Shown: positions 12,256 to 24,745, counted from the first letter of the stretch. The stretch: DNA of 64,000 nt from Rhyacophila brunnea (GCA_022495005.1 JAGYXB010001045.1:496001-560000), one strand, 5' to 3'. The notes: generated by a model not told the origin, from the letters alone. Numbers and translations: made by a program.

Positions 12256-14530
12256 AGTGAGTTCAGATGATGGATATCTCTATAAAAAAATGAATTCCAG
12301 TCGACTGGGACAACTTACCACAACGAAAAAACACAGAAAATCATATTATGTTTCATATTTTTTGATATGAATACATCGAAGAGACACGCAACTCGCAGTC
12401 GGGTAGACGTCTTATACCTCGGCTCATTTTTAACCAGCACGTGAGACTTACATCGTGTAGATCACTCTTGTAAGTGAGGGAAGGTTTACCATGGTAACTG
12501 AAACCGTGAGAATACGGAGTGTTGCACTCTTTGGAACACATTTTCGAGTAACGTAAAGCACCCCTTCTCGATTACACGAATAACCAAGGATTGACGTGTC
12601 AGGTTAGGTGTTTATAATACGCTCGTGCCAGTGTACTCCTAAGATTTAGCTGAGGCGTCAATTACTGTCAGAACTTAAATGACAAGCATTATAGCGAACT
12701 TGGTCGCAACGGGTATGGCAGGGCTGCATTCAGTTAACTTGCAGTCGCATGGAAGTGAACACTGTATTATACCACGTTGATCGATTTGAATTTCATGACT
12801 GTGGAAATAAAAGTAATAATATATCACAATGGGTCAAAACGGATCGTTAGCTTAACCAGTAAGAGCGCTCACCTGGATAGATATATTTCCGATGTTTTTC
12901 AATAAACTGTAGTTCGCGGCGCTTTTTAGTTTACTGTAATTTTTGTATGGTTGTGATGGTGTATATGGATGCTGGGGAAGGGGGGCGGTTAGACGGGGGT
13001 TAGTCCAGGCACTCACCTTTTTGATGCTCAGCTGTCTAGTTGAAAGCTGGTCCCTGGTGCATGGCCTCACATCCTAGTAAGTACAATTTTATTATTGGAT
13101 TTATATGATAAATGAGGAGACACCGTGTGCCGGTAACACGGCTTGACAGGAGGTTTGATTTACTGAGTTTGCAGGCAGACTCGAATTTAATTATTTTTAT
13201 ACGACGTTTATACTGTACACGCCTTTCGTCTGCATTTAACTTTTTGAATCACTCTGTACGCATTATCTTGATGTAACTGAAGTTTGTTTATTGATAATGG
13301 TCGACTGATGACTCGCATCTGAGTTGCACCTGGACTTGCAACAATACTTTGAATTATAGGTAGGAGAAAAATATTAGGACAACAGCGACTATAGTCGGCT
13401 CAACTCTATCTCCCCGGCATTGAAAGTTATTTTTTTTACTGTTTTGTTACTCACAATTATTAACTAAATTAGGTAAAACATAGGGTTTAAATTTATAGTG
13501 TTGGTCATAAATAATATGTTAATGTGAATATTCTTCAGACGTCTTCAAATCGCCCTTAATACCATGTCCGATTGATATGTAGGGTTTTGTATCGGTTATC
13601 AAACCTTTCGAAATGCCATTTATTCCCTTTCGCTTTATCAAATTTAACATATCATATGGAAAGCGATAAATCATATCGCGGATTTATTGACTTTTACAAC
13701 AATAGACATTTTTTCCCGACCACTTACAAGACGTGAGTGCTAAATTATATTTTTGACACCGTTATAAAATATCAACTCTACAAAATGTCGCAAAATCTCT
13801 CTTATGACAATGGTAAATAAAGAACCCTGAAAAAAGCACTGGTGTATAAATCGGCAACTCTAGGTTCATTTTCCGATGAGGTCACAATACCTACATCTAT
13901 CTGATTGTCATAGATTTCGAACCAATCGATTTTAGACTATATTATGTATTACTACTATTGAAGACATTACAATTTTGGCTTTAGCAAGTTTAAATGGAGA
14001 AATTTTATGACCTGGTGACACGCTTTCTCTCTCTGTCATAACGTTCCATCTTGGTGTTTAATATTATAGAAGAGACTAATTTTCTTTTTCTTACATTCGG
14101 GCATCTCTTCCTCTATATTTTAGTTCTAACTTTTGCATGCAGCAATGAATAATTTGACGTACCTAATCAACTATTCAGCTCAAATTATGTTTTATCTTTT
14201 ATTACGTCAAGTGACCGAATAAACAAAGACAACGCTGCCAAATATCAGGTGTTCACTATTTGTTTATCGTGACAACTCCTCTGACCATCCTCTTTAGGTG
14301 TGCGGTTGAGTGGTCTCATCATATTATATTTTTTTATTTAGTTAAAATATATTTTTTTACATTGAGTGATTATCCGTCATTCGTTTAGTCCATAAAGCAT
14401 TATTACTCTGGATTTAACAAACATTTTAAAAATGCATAATTTGTCAGATGCGGGAGTCACACCCGTACGCACGGCTTCAGAAACAGGCACTTTAAGGCCA
14501 ATTATGTCAACGTGGAGTCATCTTTTAAAA
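12256..14530. other. no gene; A-box-like fragment at 12848
   Basis: TTAGCTTAACCAGTAAGAGC at about 12848 looks like a tRNA A-box region without a B box at the right distance. The patch at 12950-13080 is G-rich. Otherwise nothing was seen. Confidence 0.45.
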
Positions 14531-14533
14531 TTG

Positions 14534-14748
14534 TTAACGAATATTTCATAAGATTTGAGAATGTAACATTCCATATTATATTTAACATACATAACTTGAA
14601 AACACCTCAGATACCTACTAGAAAAAAATACGATTTCCGGATTCAAATACCATTGGGTCGAAGTTGGTTATTACTGAGGTATTTTCAAGTTATGCGTGTT
14701 CAATATATGGAATGTTACATTTTAAAATCTTGTGAATTATTCGTTGAA
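14534..14748. mobile_element. inverted-repeat element with tRNA-like core
   Basis: The left arm contains ATAAGATTTGAGAATGTAAC and CATACATAACTTGAAAACAC; the right arm repeats them inverted, about 90 bp each. The right end is AATTATTCGTTGAA. The centre contains GGATTCAAATACC, a B-box-like motif. Same family as 4421, 24333, 43561, 43921 and 47811. Confidence 0.7.
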
Positions 14749-15680
14749 TAAAAGAAATGGTATACGTACGTATATGTTTGCTGTTTGAATGGTTATGTTA
14801 CAGCCCCCTTTGATTTTAGTTGCAATAATTTGCTTGCAGTAAACTATTTTATAATCAGTTTTTTACTAATCTCCATGTTTTTAAAATCTTGTTACAATCC
14901 TTTTTATTTACATCAAATTTTATTTATGTATAGTCCCAATATTGAAGCTTGATTTGATATAAATAAAAAGAATTTCAAGTTATACACATTTATATTTTTT
15001 ATAAAAATCGATGTTTTTTAAATAGATATAAAAAATATAACAACTATGAATTAGTCAAAAATCTCTTAGGCGATGCTTAGAAAACTTAATAAACTAAATT
15101 TTAATAATAAATATGACCATAAAATATATGTAATATGAAGATGCGGTCCAATTTGACAAATTCACATTTTATTGCATTTTGACAATAATTGTAAGTTTAT
15201 CTTTCACTTTAAATAAAAAATATTTTTCTTTTTAATGTTTTCAGATACATATTTATTAATTAATATAGTTGAATTTGTAAATTATCAAAAAAAAATCTCA
15301 AATTGCAAGATTCGTATTTTTCCTTTAGGTGCCTCTTTAAAAAGGCACCTTATAAACTGGTTACCTACTTATTATTTATAAGTGTAATGTCTAAAATTAA
15401 AAAATTAAAAATATAATACCCAGAAATATTCTTTATCATTGCTCACGTTTCTTTAATTCACAATCCATACTTATCAAGCAGTTCCGTTTCGTTTGATTCA
15501 GTTTTTTATCTATAGAAAGTGAAAGCTTCGATATTAATGATCGGGACTGAGTATTTTTGATATAGCGTAAAAAATAATGATACGAATGTGATAAGAGTTC
15601 ATAATACAGATAGATACTTTAAAATAATTTATAACATTTTAAAAAGAAAAACCAACTTTAACTGAGTCTAATAATTTAAT
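14749..15680. other. no recognisable feature
   Basis: Very AT-rich DNA without supported reading frames; GGTGCCTCTTTAAAAAGGCACC near 15329 is a short perfect palindrome. Confidence 0.55.
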
Positions 15681-15681
15681 G

Positions 15682-16330
15682 ATTATTTATTTTATTTATT
15701 AAGGAAACAAACAGTTACATATTGATTACAAAATTTTTAAATATAATAATGAAAAGTTATTGCAACCAGAAAAGTTTCCATGTATACATTACAATATAGG
15801 TAAGCCTAACAAGATAAAGAGTAAGAATAACATAAATATTTAGAAATTATTTAAGAAAATTACATGAGAAAAATGAGGAAGAATAATGAATAATTAAATT
15901 ATATACAAAAATATATATATAAAGTATGCATATCTATTTATACAAGATTTTGTATAAATAAAGAGATAGCGCGTTTAAACGAAGCAGGTGAATTGTTAAA
16001 AGGATCAACGGTGGAGAAATACGTATTATAATTTAAACAAGAGCGCCGAATAAAAGAGTTTTGTGCATAATTAGAACCGCTACGACTGATATGGTACAAA
16101 GTTTGGTTTCGCGTAAATCTTGATGGACAATGGAAAGCCACCCTTTCGAGTAGGTTTGGCGAGTCAACAAAACCATTGATAATTTTAAAAAGACAATATT
16201 GATCAGATATAGAACGTCGACTTTCCAAAGATGGTACCATAAAAGTTGCAGTGGTCGAAATAGAATTAGATAAATCATAACGGAAAGCTTTAAAATTGAC
16301 GTGCTTACGAAATATATTATCAAACTATTA
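15682..16330 (-). pseudogene. Jockey-type non-LTR retrotransposon, 3' end, copy 1
   Basis: The minus-strand frame reads AFRYDLSNSISTTATF, then MVPSLESRRSISDQYCLFKI, INGFVDSPNLLERVAFHCPS and on to FKRAISLFIQNLV and a stop at about 15938. PSLESRR..D..FLYKI.NG..D.P.LL is the typical C-terminal region of Jockey/CR1-clade reverse transcriptase. A 3' untranslated region follows down to an AATAA-rich tail at 15682-15702. It is 5' truncated. A second copy lies at 51698-52285 on the plus strand. Confidence 0.8.
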
Positions 16331-16585
16331 TTTCCACTTGAAAAAAAATCTTTACATAATCCATAATAGAACATAATAGCCATTACGTTTTTAACATTTT
16401 AAATTATATGATGCCAATGTTTTGTTTTCGGAATCTTGTAATTTATCCATGTCGTCTGCAAACTACTTAATCTATATTTTAGTAAAATATTCAGGAGAGC
16501 AAAAAACAGAATCAATTTGGTGTTACGTATTTTTTTCAATGAATTTCACATATTATTATTATGTTATGTAAATAACAATATTAGC

Positions 16586-17083
16586 ACGTTTTTATTAGCT
16601 CGTATTCTTTATGTGTCCGGTACAAATTTTTCTTGTTTGTCCAAGATTTGCATTGGACGATTGAAGATTTTTAACTACCTTCCCGACTAGCTAGACATTT
16701 AAAACTTTTAGAATATATCAGAACACGACGACAATGCATTCTTTTAATACTTTTGGCCATCTTTAAGCAGAATTGAATTCATTTTCAGTTAATTCTGTTT
16801 TGTATGTTTCGGAAAAATTTGTTAAAAGTAATATTTACTGCTCACTATTATTGGTTGCTAAGTGGGTCCTAGCAACTAAATTATTAATATATACGTGCGT
16901 TACTATGGAAATCAATATGAAATGGCAAAATGACATTTCAGTATTCTATAATATTTATTCAGTATTTCTATCAAGTACAAAAAAAAAGTATTTATTAATA
17001 CATAGAATTATCAAGTTTATATGATTGAACAGAAACATTAAAAACGTGGTATATAAAAAGTTCTTTTTATCTTGTAATTATTT
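16586..17083 (+). repeat. dispersed non-coding family R, copy 2
   Basis: Runs from ACGTTTTTATTAGCTCGTAT to AAAAAGTTCTTTTTATCTTG and carries all internal blocks of the family, with an extra GCATTGGACGATTGAAG stretch. The open frame at 16773-17024 lies inside it and is not conserved in other copies. Confidence 0.75.
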
Positions 17084-17912
17084 ATTGATTTTCATTCCAG
17101 ACTTAACAATTTTAACCATAGGTATCTCAAAAAAGTTTTGATATGAATTATTCTCTTTGTCCTGCCAACATGGAGCTTGTAAATAACAGTTTGCGAGTTA
17201 AGCCGACGATGTATAAAATGTGTACTCTCAGAGACATAATTAACTACATACCGATGGCGGTGAAGAAGTTTTGGAAACAGGTATGCTATGTTGGTCATAT
17301 TGCATAGGCAGGTACCATTATCAGTCACACTTACGGAACTTATAATAATAATATAAACTTATATCTAAGGAATAGATACATACTAACTAATTAAAAATCA
17401 ATATTATACAATTTTAAAGAAAATTGTGCTAAATAGTTTGTATAATTTAAGTAAATCTTGAACAAAATACCAGCGAGAATTTCAATTTTATAATATCTAA
17501 AATTATATAAGTGTGATTATCAACGATGTAGAAAAAACTTTTTGAAAATAATCAATATACTTTACTTTGATTCCTACATAAAGTCAACATTTCTTAAAAT
17601 TTTAGGTTTAACTAATACTTATTTTACTAATAATTTTAAACATAATTAAATTATTTTTTACTCAAATGACTAAATATTACAACCGATTTAAAATGTGTGG
17701 TATTCAAAACTATGTATACGTGTTACGAAAGTTAATGAACATTCATTAAAAACTACTACATCGTGTTATAATTTTCTTATGTATCGGTTTTTCTATTTTT
17801 GTTTTAATAGAAGCAGTTATTATTAATACATATTTGTGGAAATTATGGCAGTTAGTTGGGCTAAATTGTAGTCACAGTCATCCTTAGTCCCCGCCTACTC
17901 AAATCCGCTTAA
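17084..17912. other. AT-rich stretch with one weak exon candidate
   Basis: Nothing supported except the candidate at 17170-17307. Confidence 0.5.
17170..17307 (+). CDS. possible exon, unrecognised
   Basis: ATG opens a frame reading MELVNNSLRVKPTMYKMCTL, then RDIINYIPMAVKKFWKQ, and meets a good donor (CAG|GTATGC) at 17280/17281. Unspliced, it stops after eight more codons. Codon use is less AT-biased than its surroundings and the residues look protein-like, but I recognise no family and cannot join it to another exon. It could be a first exon or a fragment of a retroelement. Confidence 0.25.
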   Translation: MELVNNSLRVKPTMYKMCTLRDIINYIPMAVKKFWKQVCYVGHIA

Positions 17913-18645
17913 TTATTATTGTCACAAGACCAGATGATAAAACAAGTGATATCCAAAAAGCGGACGTGGGCAAGTTGTTATACTTTACCGTCGTTACCTA
18001 TAGCGTGACTCATACAAATCGTATCTGTTCGACCTTTGTTGCACGTAATCTGTTACGGTTTGAGTAAACGTCGCTCATCCTTACCATTCATCAACCTCAT
18101 AATAAATCATCAAGTGTATCGTCAGTTTACCAGTGCGTGAGTGCGTGAATACCGAACCAGTTCCAGTGCGTACCTGCCCTCCCAAAATCAAAGTTCAGTG
18201 CCTGTTATTCTCGTGTAAATCCCCTTCCCAAGATCCATAATCCACCAACACCTTCAAATTTATAGTCTACTGCTAAAAGCACCACCAGCAGCCCTAATTC
18301 AACACAAATTCCTTACCTACCTCCTCTTTTATCGTTTGTGCGCCAGGTACACTATTAATAATTCAGTCATTGTTCATAATTAATGAAATAAGCACCTGTT
18401 TACCTGTTACCCGTTGAGACGTCATTACCGGTATTATTTTTAAGCGTCGATCGTAAAGTAAAGTGTATCCGTGAGAGTGATAGTACTAGTAGGGAGTGTA
18501 GGAATACGGAGCTAGCCCAACGTGCCCACCTTATCAACATTAAAGTTTAGTGTCTAGAATCCCTGTATAAACCCCCCCCCCACATCCAAATATGTAAACC
18601 CCTTCCTCCTACAGTTGACTAAAAAGCGCCGCCGATAAATTATCT
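17913..18645 (+). repeat. C-rich dispersed family P, copy 2, with internal duplication
   Basis: Starts ATTATTATTGTCACAAGACC. A unit containing GTTCAGTGCC..GTGTAAATCCCCTTCCCAAG and CATAATCCACCAACACC (about 18150-18300) recurs in diverged form at about 18465-18640 (TTTAGTGTCTAGAATCCCTG, then a C run). It matches the block order of copy 1. Confidence 0.5.
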
Positions 18646-19544
18646 TTCAAATACTGAAAACTAGTTAGATGTAGGTGTTTTCAAGATATGCTTGTATCGG
18701 TACTTACGTTAATTTACAACCATAACTATTACGATGAAACTTGGAAAATCATTTTGAATTTCCATATCTCCTAACATGGAAAAGCTATTGAAGATATGCC
18801 ACACTACTCATTGAATGGAAAATTAATTAAACTTAATTCACTTACAGGAAAACATATTATTATATGATGAATTTGGCGTAATAAATTAAAATTACCTAAC
18901 GTACCTAATTGATTTTGCTTTCCATTCGCATTGAACGGGACCAATATATCCTTTGACTCTGCAAAGACTCGAGTTTGTACTGTAGAAATTCTGGCATCAA
19001 TTTAAAGTCGGGCATAAAAGCTCGTGCATTGCAGACAAATTATCGCAAAGTAAACATCGATCCTCGAAAGCTCTGTGAGAGTCTAATTTACGAGATTGGA
19101 GTGTAAGTTTGTTATGAAAAAATACTTAAAGAATTCAGACATGGCGAATGTTACCATCATGACAATAGAAAAAAAATAACCAATCGCAATACTGAGGTAA
19201 CGTCATTACTCAGGGTTATAATAATAGTCATTGGTATATTTTTTAAATGACGTCTGTTGGGTGTCGGGTTATTTGATTGGACCTGTGCATGAAAATAGAT
19301 GTGATTACATCTGATCATTGAAAATATTTTCATACATTTTATAGTAGTAATCCTTGACCTGAATGGTGTTGATGATGTATGTCACTGTTAGCGCGAGCGC
19401 CCTCCTTTATCTTTCTCAGTATAAACACTAAGCGTCAGTGTGTCCGTACATCTAATAATTAACTTTCACAGTTATCGACCATACCAAATTCAACCCAATA
19501 GTAATTGTACAAACGTGTCATTGGTGTAATTGGACCGGAGAGAT
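18646..19544. other. no recognisable feature
   Basis: AT-rich DNA with no supported frame. Confidence 0.55.
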
Positions 19545-20545
19545 GTTTATTCAAATCAAATCAAATTTATTTATTTTACATATAATGAACATACCAAATT
19601 AAAAATTCAAAGCGTTCACGCCATGACATATAATAAGTGTATAAGGGGTAAAAGTAGGTACTTTCTTAATAAATATTATAAGGGGTTCGTTGTGTTGTTG
19701 AAGGCGAAACTATGGCGAAACCTGAGCTCGTACCTGGCTCACCACAATAGCTCACTGTACACTGATAGGGTTACGGGAAGCCGTGTATACCATTTTCAGT
19801 GCAAGCAAGACTACTGTGTTGAACAGGGTTTAGCAAGAATAGCTCACTGTGGTTTGATAGGGTTACGGGAAGCCGTGTATACCATTTTCAAACCAAGCAA
19901 GACTAGTATGCTGAGTCTAGGCCAAGCTGGCCCAAGGTTAACTGATTTGTTCAAGGCCGCGTAGCGCCTTATATTCCCAACCAGGCGACCCTCTCCTCGC
20001 CGTCCAGCTGATAAGACCGGTGTGTAGTGGGAACGCGCTGTGGTGGGGGACGCCCGCGTTGACTATAGGCGACGGCCGCGGTGCGAGTGAGAAAGTATTC
20101 TGTGCGAGTGAGAGGTCCCGCGCTACAAGTGTTAATAATTTTTAAAAATAAAAATACAGAAAAGCGTGAGTTGATAATACAATAAGTAACAAAATAAATA
20201 AAAAAAAGCAAAGAAAAGAAATAAAATAAAATAACAAAATAAAAGTAGACGGACGCACACAGAGTGAACTTTGATAGACCCCAACTTAAAAACGTATAAA
20301 ACAACGTCCACCTAAATTCACTTTCACGTAAGTGAAATATATCAATATCCGAAGCGATTTCATGAAACATGGTGATTGCCCTCCCAATTGGCATTACTAA
20401 TGGCAGGTTAGTTCTGCACCGTGGGAGAACAAACAACGGATGCCCTCGATTCCTAAGGTAATTATCAGAGACACACAAGCCAACACCACCAAGAATGGCA
20501 GAGTTCACATTTACGCCGCGTATAAGTCTGAAAAAATATGTAGTT
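19545..20545 (-). pseudogene. Jockey-type retrotransposon 3' end, split by an insert
   Basis: Minus-strand frame at 20508-20262 reads NSAILGGVGLCVSDNYLRNR, GHPLFVLPRCRTNLPLVMPI and MFHEIASDIDIFHLRES, typical of a Jockey-clade C-terminus (..F.LPR.RTN...P..R....N.I). The untranslated region then runs to TTAACACTTGT, is broken by 19640-20126, and resumes at GTGAACGCTTTGAATTTTTA. It ends in TTTGA repeats near 19545. A related plus-strand copy lies at 49377-50045. Confidence 0.75.
19640..20126. mobile_element. 487-bp insert with 92-bp tandem repeat, unidentified
   Basis: The insert sits between two AAGTG copies (19635-19639 and 20127-20131) inside the Jockey 3' region, whose uninterrupted order is seen at 49950-49995. 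Its plus-strand left half carries ATAGCTCACTGT..TGATAGGGTTACGGGAAGCC twice, 92 bases apart (19747 and 19839). Its right half is GC-rich with CGCC/GGCG motifs. It has no supported frame, so superfamily is unknown. Confidence 0.6.
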
Positions 20546-21039
20546 AAATAAAGAAATATAAAAAATCAAGCAGTTCTCATTAATAGTATTATGTTATACA
20601 CAATACTTTCAAATGGCGTGAATACAGAACATTATGACATTGTTATTTTTAACTTCGGACAAAATTATTGCTTACAATTTTGCAGCGATCATGAAAAAAA
20701 ACATTATCTACTTAACTTCGATCAAGTATTCATTATGATCACAAGACGTTGCGAGTCAGGCATCTGGTGCAGATAAGGTTTGGACATGGGTCGGAGGCTT
20801 GTCAATCCAGTGGAGAAGTACGCAGCATATAATCGTTTTCATATGAATATTTCAGTATTCAACCATCAAAATATTGAAAAATTGCTTTATGAAAAGATGG
20901 GAAGAGGTGGAAAAACGGCCACCTAATATTATTATATTTAACACTTCACTACTGTTTATATAAACTTAGTACTAATCATTAGTGTTCGCGCTGATACCGA
21001 CATGTGTAAACAGGCCGAATACTAATATTCATTAGTAAA
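20546..21039. other. no recognisable feature
   Basis: AT-rich DNA; nothing supported. Confidence 0.5.
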
Positions 21040-21275
21040 AATTCAACCTGGCTTGCCTGTTCTTCAAGCCGACCGGATTCCGGTGTCCTGGAAGGCCGCC
21101 AAATACAATCTACACAGTGTATACGGCGGAGTTACGAGATGCAGGTTTGACCTGGAACGAAGCAAGAAGACTGACGAGCGACAGGGATTCTTGGAGGCGC
21201 CGCGTGGTGTCCATATGCTCCAGTTAAGGGGCGGATATGGCCAAAGAAGAAGAAAAATGAAAAAAACGAGTAAAT
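21040..21275 (+). pseudogene. non-LTR retrotransposon 3' end
   Basis: A frame at about 21141-21228 reads AGLTWNEARRLTSDRDSWRR followed by RVVSICSS and a stop. The xLTWxEAxxLxxDRxxWR pattern is the usual C-terminus of several insect non-LTR ORF2 proteins. It is followed by a GAAGAAGAAAAATGAAAAAA tail. Confidence 0.7.
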
Positions 21276-21279
21276 AGAT

Positions 21280-22495
21280 AGTCATCCTATTTACTAATCG
21301 TTAGCACTTACCCAACTCTACCCGCCCTCGCAACCTGATTCAACGTGTAAACCACCCAACTCTTGTCCAACTATTGTTTAGTGACATTATAATACTCTGG
21401 AATAAGCAGGAGTATGCATCTTTTATGTATTTTGTACGGTGCTACTAATATACTTTTACTTGTCAACTCTAGCACGACTAGTGAGTACTAATGGTTAGTA
21501 ATAAGCCTGCATAATTAGGCTTTATGTATTTTAAACCGAGTACCTAACTCAGTGTTTTAATATCAACCTTGACGCCACCTGTAAATGCTCCACAACTTTC
21601 GAAACAACATGCAAATAATACAATATCTTAAGGAATGCTTGTCTCGCGTGTCTAGACACCACCAGTATATCCTCAAAGGTATGTACATATTTTATTTTAC
21701 CCTTACAATTCGAGAGGAATTTTGACCGTCTACTGTAGAGGTTTCGTAATACATTATTTGTTTACGAAATACGCTTGTTAGCTATTCGTCAGACAGTTGG
21801 ATCAATATTCTGGAATCAAATTTAATACATACACATTAAAAAAGCAAAAACTCATTCAATTGTTGTGTTCGATGTGTGGGTTATGGTGATGAGGATGATG
21901 ATGATGATGAAGAAGTCGAAGATGTAAGCAGGAGCGAGATTTATTTGCAGCGTAACGATCGGTACAATAGTGTAAATACAATGCCACTACATATTATCTA
22001 CTGAGATAGTTACGAGCCATGTACTTAGATTCGAGTGACATTTTGATAAATCATTATTCGTTATTTATACAGTCAAAAGTAATACCTAAACATTATATTC
22101 TAGTACATAATTATATTGAACGAGTCAGCGGTTTAAATACGAGTACATGTGAATTTTATTTATTATTACAGTCATAATATAATATGATACTATGGGAATA
22201 GATTTTAAACTAATTTTCCTTTGCGATACCGTATTTCATATTGCCAATTAATCTGCTGATACAGGTAATAAGTTATTTACTGGAATATGAGTCGCTGGAA
22301 ATTTATTATTGCGGTCGAATAATTTGATACATTGAAAATAGATATAATGATCAATAATTTACTGACAGCCACACAATTATTCAAAATACTAATCTTATAA
22401 AAATACCAAAATGTCAGAGAATACAAAAATAATTATTGACTCAGTAGCAATAATTATGGAGTGAAGTAATGATTATCATAAGTGGCCCAACAGCC
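21280..22495. other. no gene; small GATGAT microsatellite
   Basis: A (GAT)n-type run at about 21888-21925 followed by GAAGAAG. The rest is AT-rich and featureless. Confidence 0.5.
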
Positions 22496-22650
22496 CAGGG
22501 TGGTAGCTAGCCTCTTTCAATCTTATCCTGGGCTAGTTTCATCTAGGTATCGGCATATATTATATTAATACCGTCTAACCACCGGAGTCTGGGCCTGCCA
22601 ATCAATCTCCGACTGTCCGATCTGGTATCCAGAATTTTATTCACCTCGAT
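22495..22650 (-). pseudogene. non-LTR retrotransposon relic (GRPRLRWLDG motif)
   Basis: On the minus strand one frame reads RSDSRRLIGRPRLRWLDGI, a signature found near the end of several endonuclease/reverse-transcriptase ORFs. A degraded LAQDKIE follows in the next block. It is too short to assign to a clade. Confidence 0.5.
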
Positions 22651-22784
22651 GGTTGAGTACTCTCTATTCTTGTTAAATGATCTTTCCATTGGATATAATA
22701 GATCTCCAAGTTATGCCGAATGTGCTATTATTCTCCTTTGTCATTTTCTAAAAAAATACCTAACAACTATTATCATAGTATATA

Positions 22785-23062
22785 ATCGTAGGGCTACTGT
22801 CAAAAGTCGGTAAGTCGCAAAATCATGTTATGGAGTAATTGCGATTTGAAGTCTGGCATACCATCTAAAATTAAGCACAATGCTAATTCCTTTGTGCTTT
22901 AGTGCATGTTTTATATATCGGATGACCTTGATTTTTTTCTAGTACACATATTTATATATAGACACAAAACCCATTGTTAACTTTAAATACCTAAATTATT
23001 GACTTACGAAATTTTGGCATCGACCCATGAATTATAATTTAGTAAAGAATAATGTACGAAAT
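22785..23062 (+). repeat. dispersed repeat, copy 1 of a diverged pair
   Basis: Blocks AAATCATGTTATGGAGTAAT, TCTTTGTGCTTTA-like, GTTAACTTTAAATACCTAAA and TTTAGTAAAGAA recur in the same order at 53875-54155, with about one quarter of positions changed. Non-coding. Confidence 0.6.
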
Positions 23063-24330
23063 TATTTGATTAAAATTATTACAATCAGACACAATGTTAA
23101 TACGATAAAAGTCGAGACTGACTGATTACCGGAACACATTAGAATAAAATCAATATTTACATGATACATTCAAGGCATTAAACGAGATACATATTAATAT
23201 ATTATATTGGTAATGCGAAGGCACTATGCGGCGTCAGTTCTCGTTTACTATTTTGATTAAACTATGCCCGGAACATTAAAATAATAGCTAATTTTTGTTA
23301 AATCGAAAATAAATAAAACTCAAATTATTTCTCATAATTTATTATTTTTAACAATAAACATTAAATTTACTTGTACCAAATCTAAATACGCTGAAATTAA
23401 CTATATTATGTCTTAGGTGTTATCTCAAATATTGTTAAAATTGGTGTCATTTTTTGTGTTATTGACTAAAAGTATTAATAGTTCGTACGAACCCTGATAC
23501 ATACATGGCATCAGGATGTAATAACAAATAGAATATCGAGAGGTGTATCTTCATTGTATACTCCACCCCATACGAAAAGAAAAAAAGATTATCATAGACG
23601 AACTATAGTATAATGGAATACTTACAATCATTTCTGCAGGGGACAGCATTCAAGCTACGAGAATTCGTCTGATTTTATATTTCGGTGTAGAGGGCACCGG
23701 GCGTAGATGGCGTCGAGCGTAGAGTCTCCCCCGTTGCAAATAGCCTTCTTATTCCTTTCATACGCCGATAATGGCCGGGCCGACAGTTACATATACATTC
23801 AATTTCCCCGCAGACGGTGTTGAAATATTGCCCCGATCAATTGCTGGCCCCTGTTCGATCTCCTGGGTGCTTGGAACTCTGTGTAGGCGCTGCCATGTTG
23901 TGGTCGGTTTTACCACGTCGGTTGAAATAATATATTGAAACAAAAACTTGTATTGATTCCAGTTCTGATCGCAACTCGTTAATCAAAATATTTAATATAT
24001 CGTTGTATGATTGATTAATCGCAACCCTACGTTAAGATTTGCAGGAGGTTCCAAAGTAATATTTTGATAAATCTACTATGTAATATTATAATCAATCTCA
24101 CTGAAATAAATGCCTTTTATTTTGAGAATGATTAATATAAATTCATGTATTAATTCAAAATCATCTCAAAATACACGCAAGGTAAATATTCTTATTTTTT
24201 TTTTAAATTTCCATTCAAGACTGAACTAAATACAAATGTAATTACCTACACAAGATTCAAGAAATATTGTAATATTTTTTATTAAAAGTATATCAATCGA
24301 AAAACATCTGAAACATACCAACATTATAAT
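23063..24330. other. no gene seen
   Basis: AT-rich. A less AT-rich patch at 23630-23930 (GCACCGGGCGTAGATGGCG) has no supported reading frame. Confidence 0.5.
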
Positions 24331-24332
24331 TA

Positions 24333-24551
24333 ATAAACTATTTCTTTTATTTAAGGAATAAGACACAAGAAGTGAGAATGTAACAGTATGCATGTTCAAT
24401 ATTATATTATTTGTATTTATTTTGTATTATGGCGCATTGGCCAATCGCTGTAATGCTGTAATACTCTTTTTTTCTAAATAAATAAATTCATATATTATAG
24501 AATATTACATTCTCAAATCTTGTCTCTTATTAGTTGAAGAAATAGTTTATT
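24333..24551. mobile_element. inverted-repeat element related to the tRNA-core family
   Basis: The left end AAACTATTTCTTTTATTTAA and AGTGAGAATGTAAC match, in inverse, the right end ACATTCTCAAATCTTGTCTC..GAAATAGTTT. The interior carries GTATTATGGCGCATTGGCCAATCG. The arms correspond to the AAGATTTGAGAATGTAAC arms of 14534. Confidence 0.55.
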
Positions 24552-24745
24552 AATTAATAATTATTAGCATGTCTAAGTACGTAAATAAAAACTAAATAAT
24601 GAAGTTATCCGCGACGTCGGTTAGTACTTATGGAATTAATTGATACCTACCTTAATCTAATATACTAAAACCGATAGCCAACATTATAACGCAATTTCAT
24701 AAGCATTTCATGTAACAATTACTAGTTAAAATCGTTATAATTAAG

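Noticed and set aside
16033..16383. 116-codon minus-strand frame
   Set aside because: Frame-shifted shadow of the Jockey relic at 15682-16330; the real frame is 15938-16330.
16773..17024. 83-codon frame as a small gene
   Set aside because: It lies inside repeat family R and is not preserved in the other copies.
19747..19930. CRISPR-like array
   Set aside because: Only two long imperfect tandem units of 92 bp, no short regular spacers, in an insect nuclear context.
19969..20508. 179-codon minus-strand frame as one gene
   Set aside because: It fuses the Jockey C-terminus with untranslated region and with the unrelated 487-bp insert; only about the first 80 codons are homologous to reverse transcriptase.
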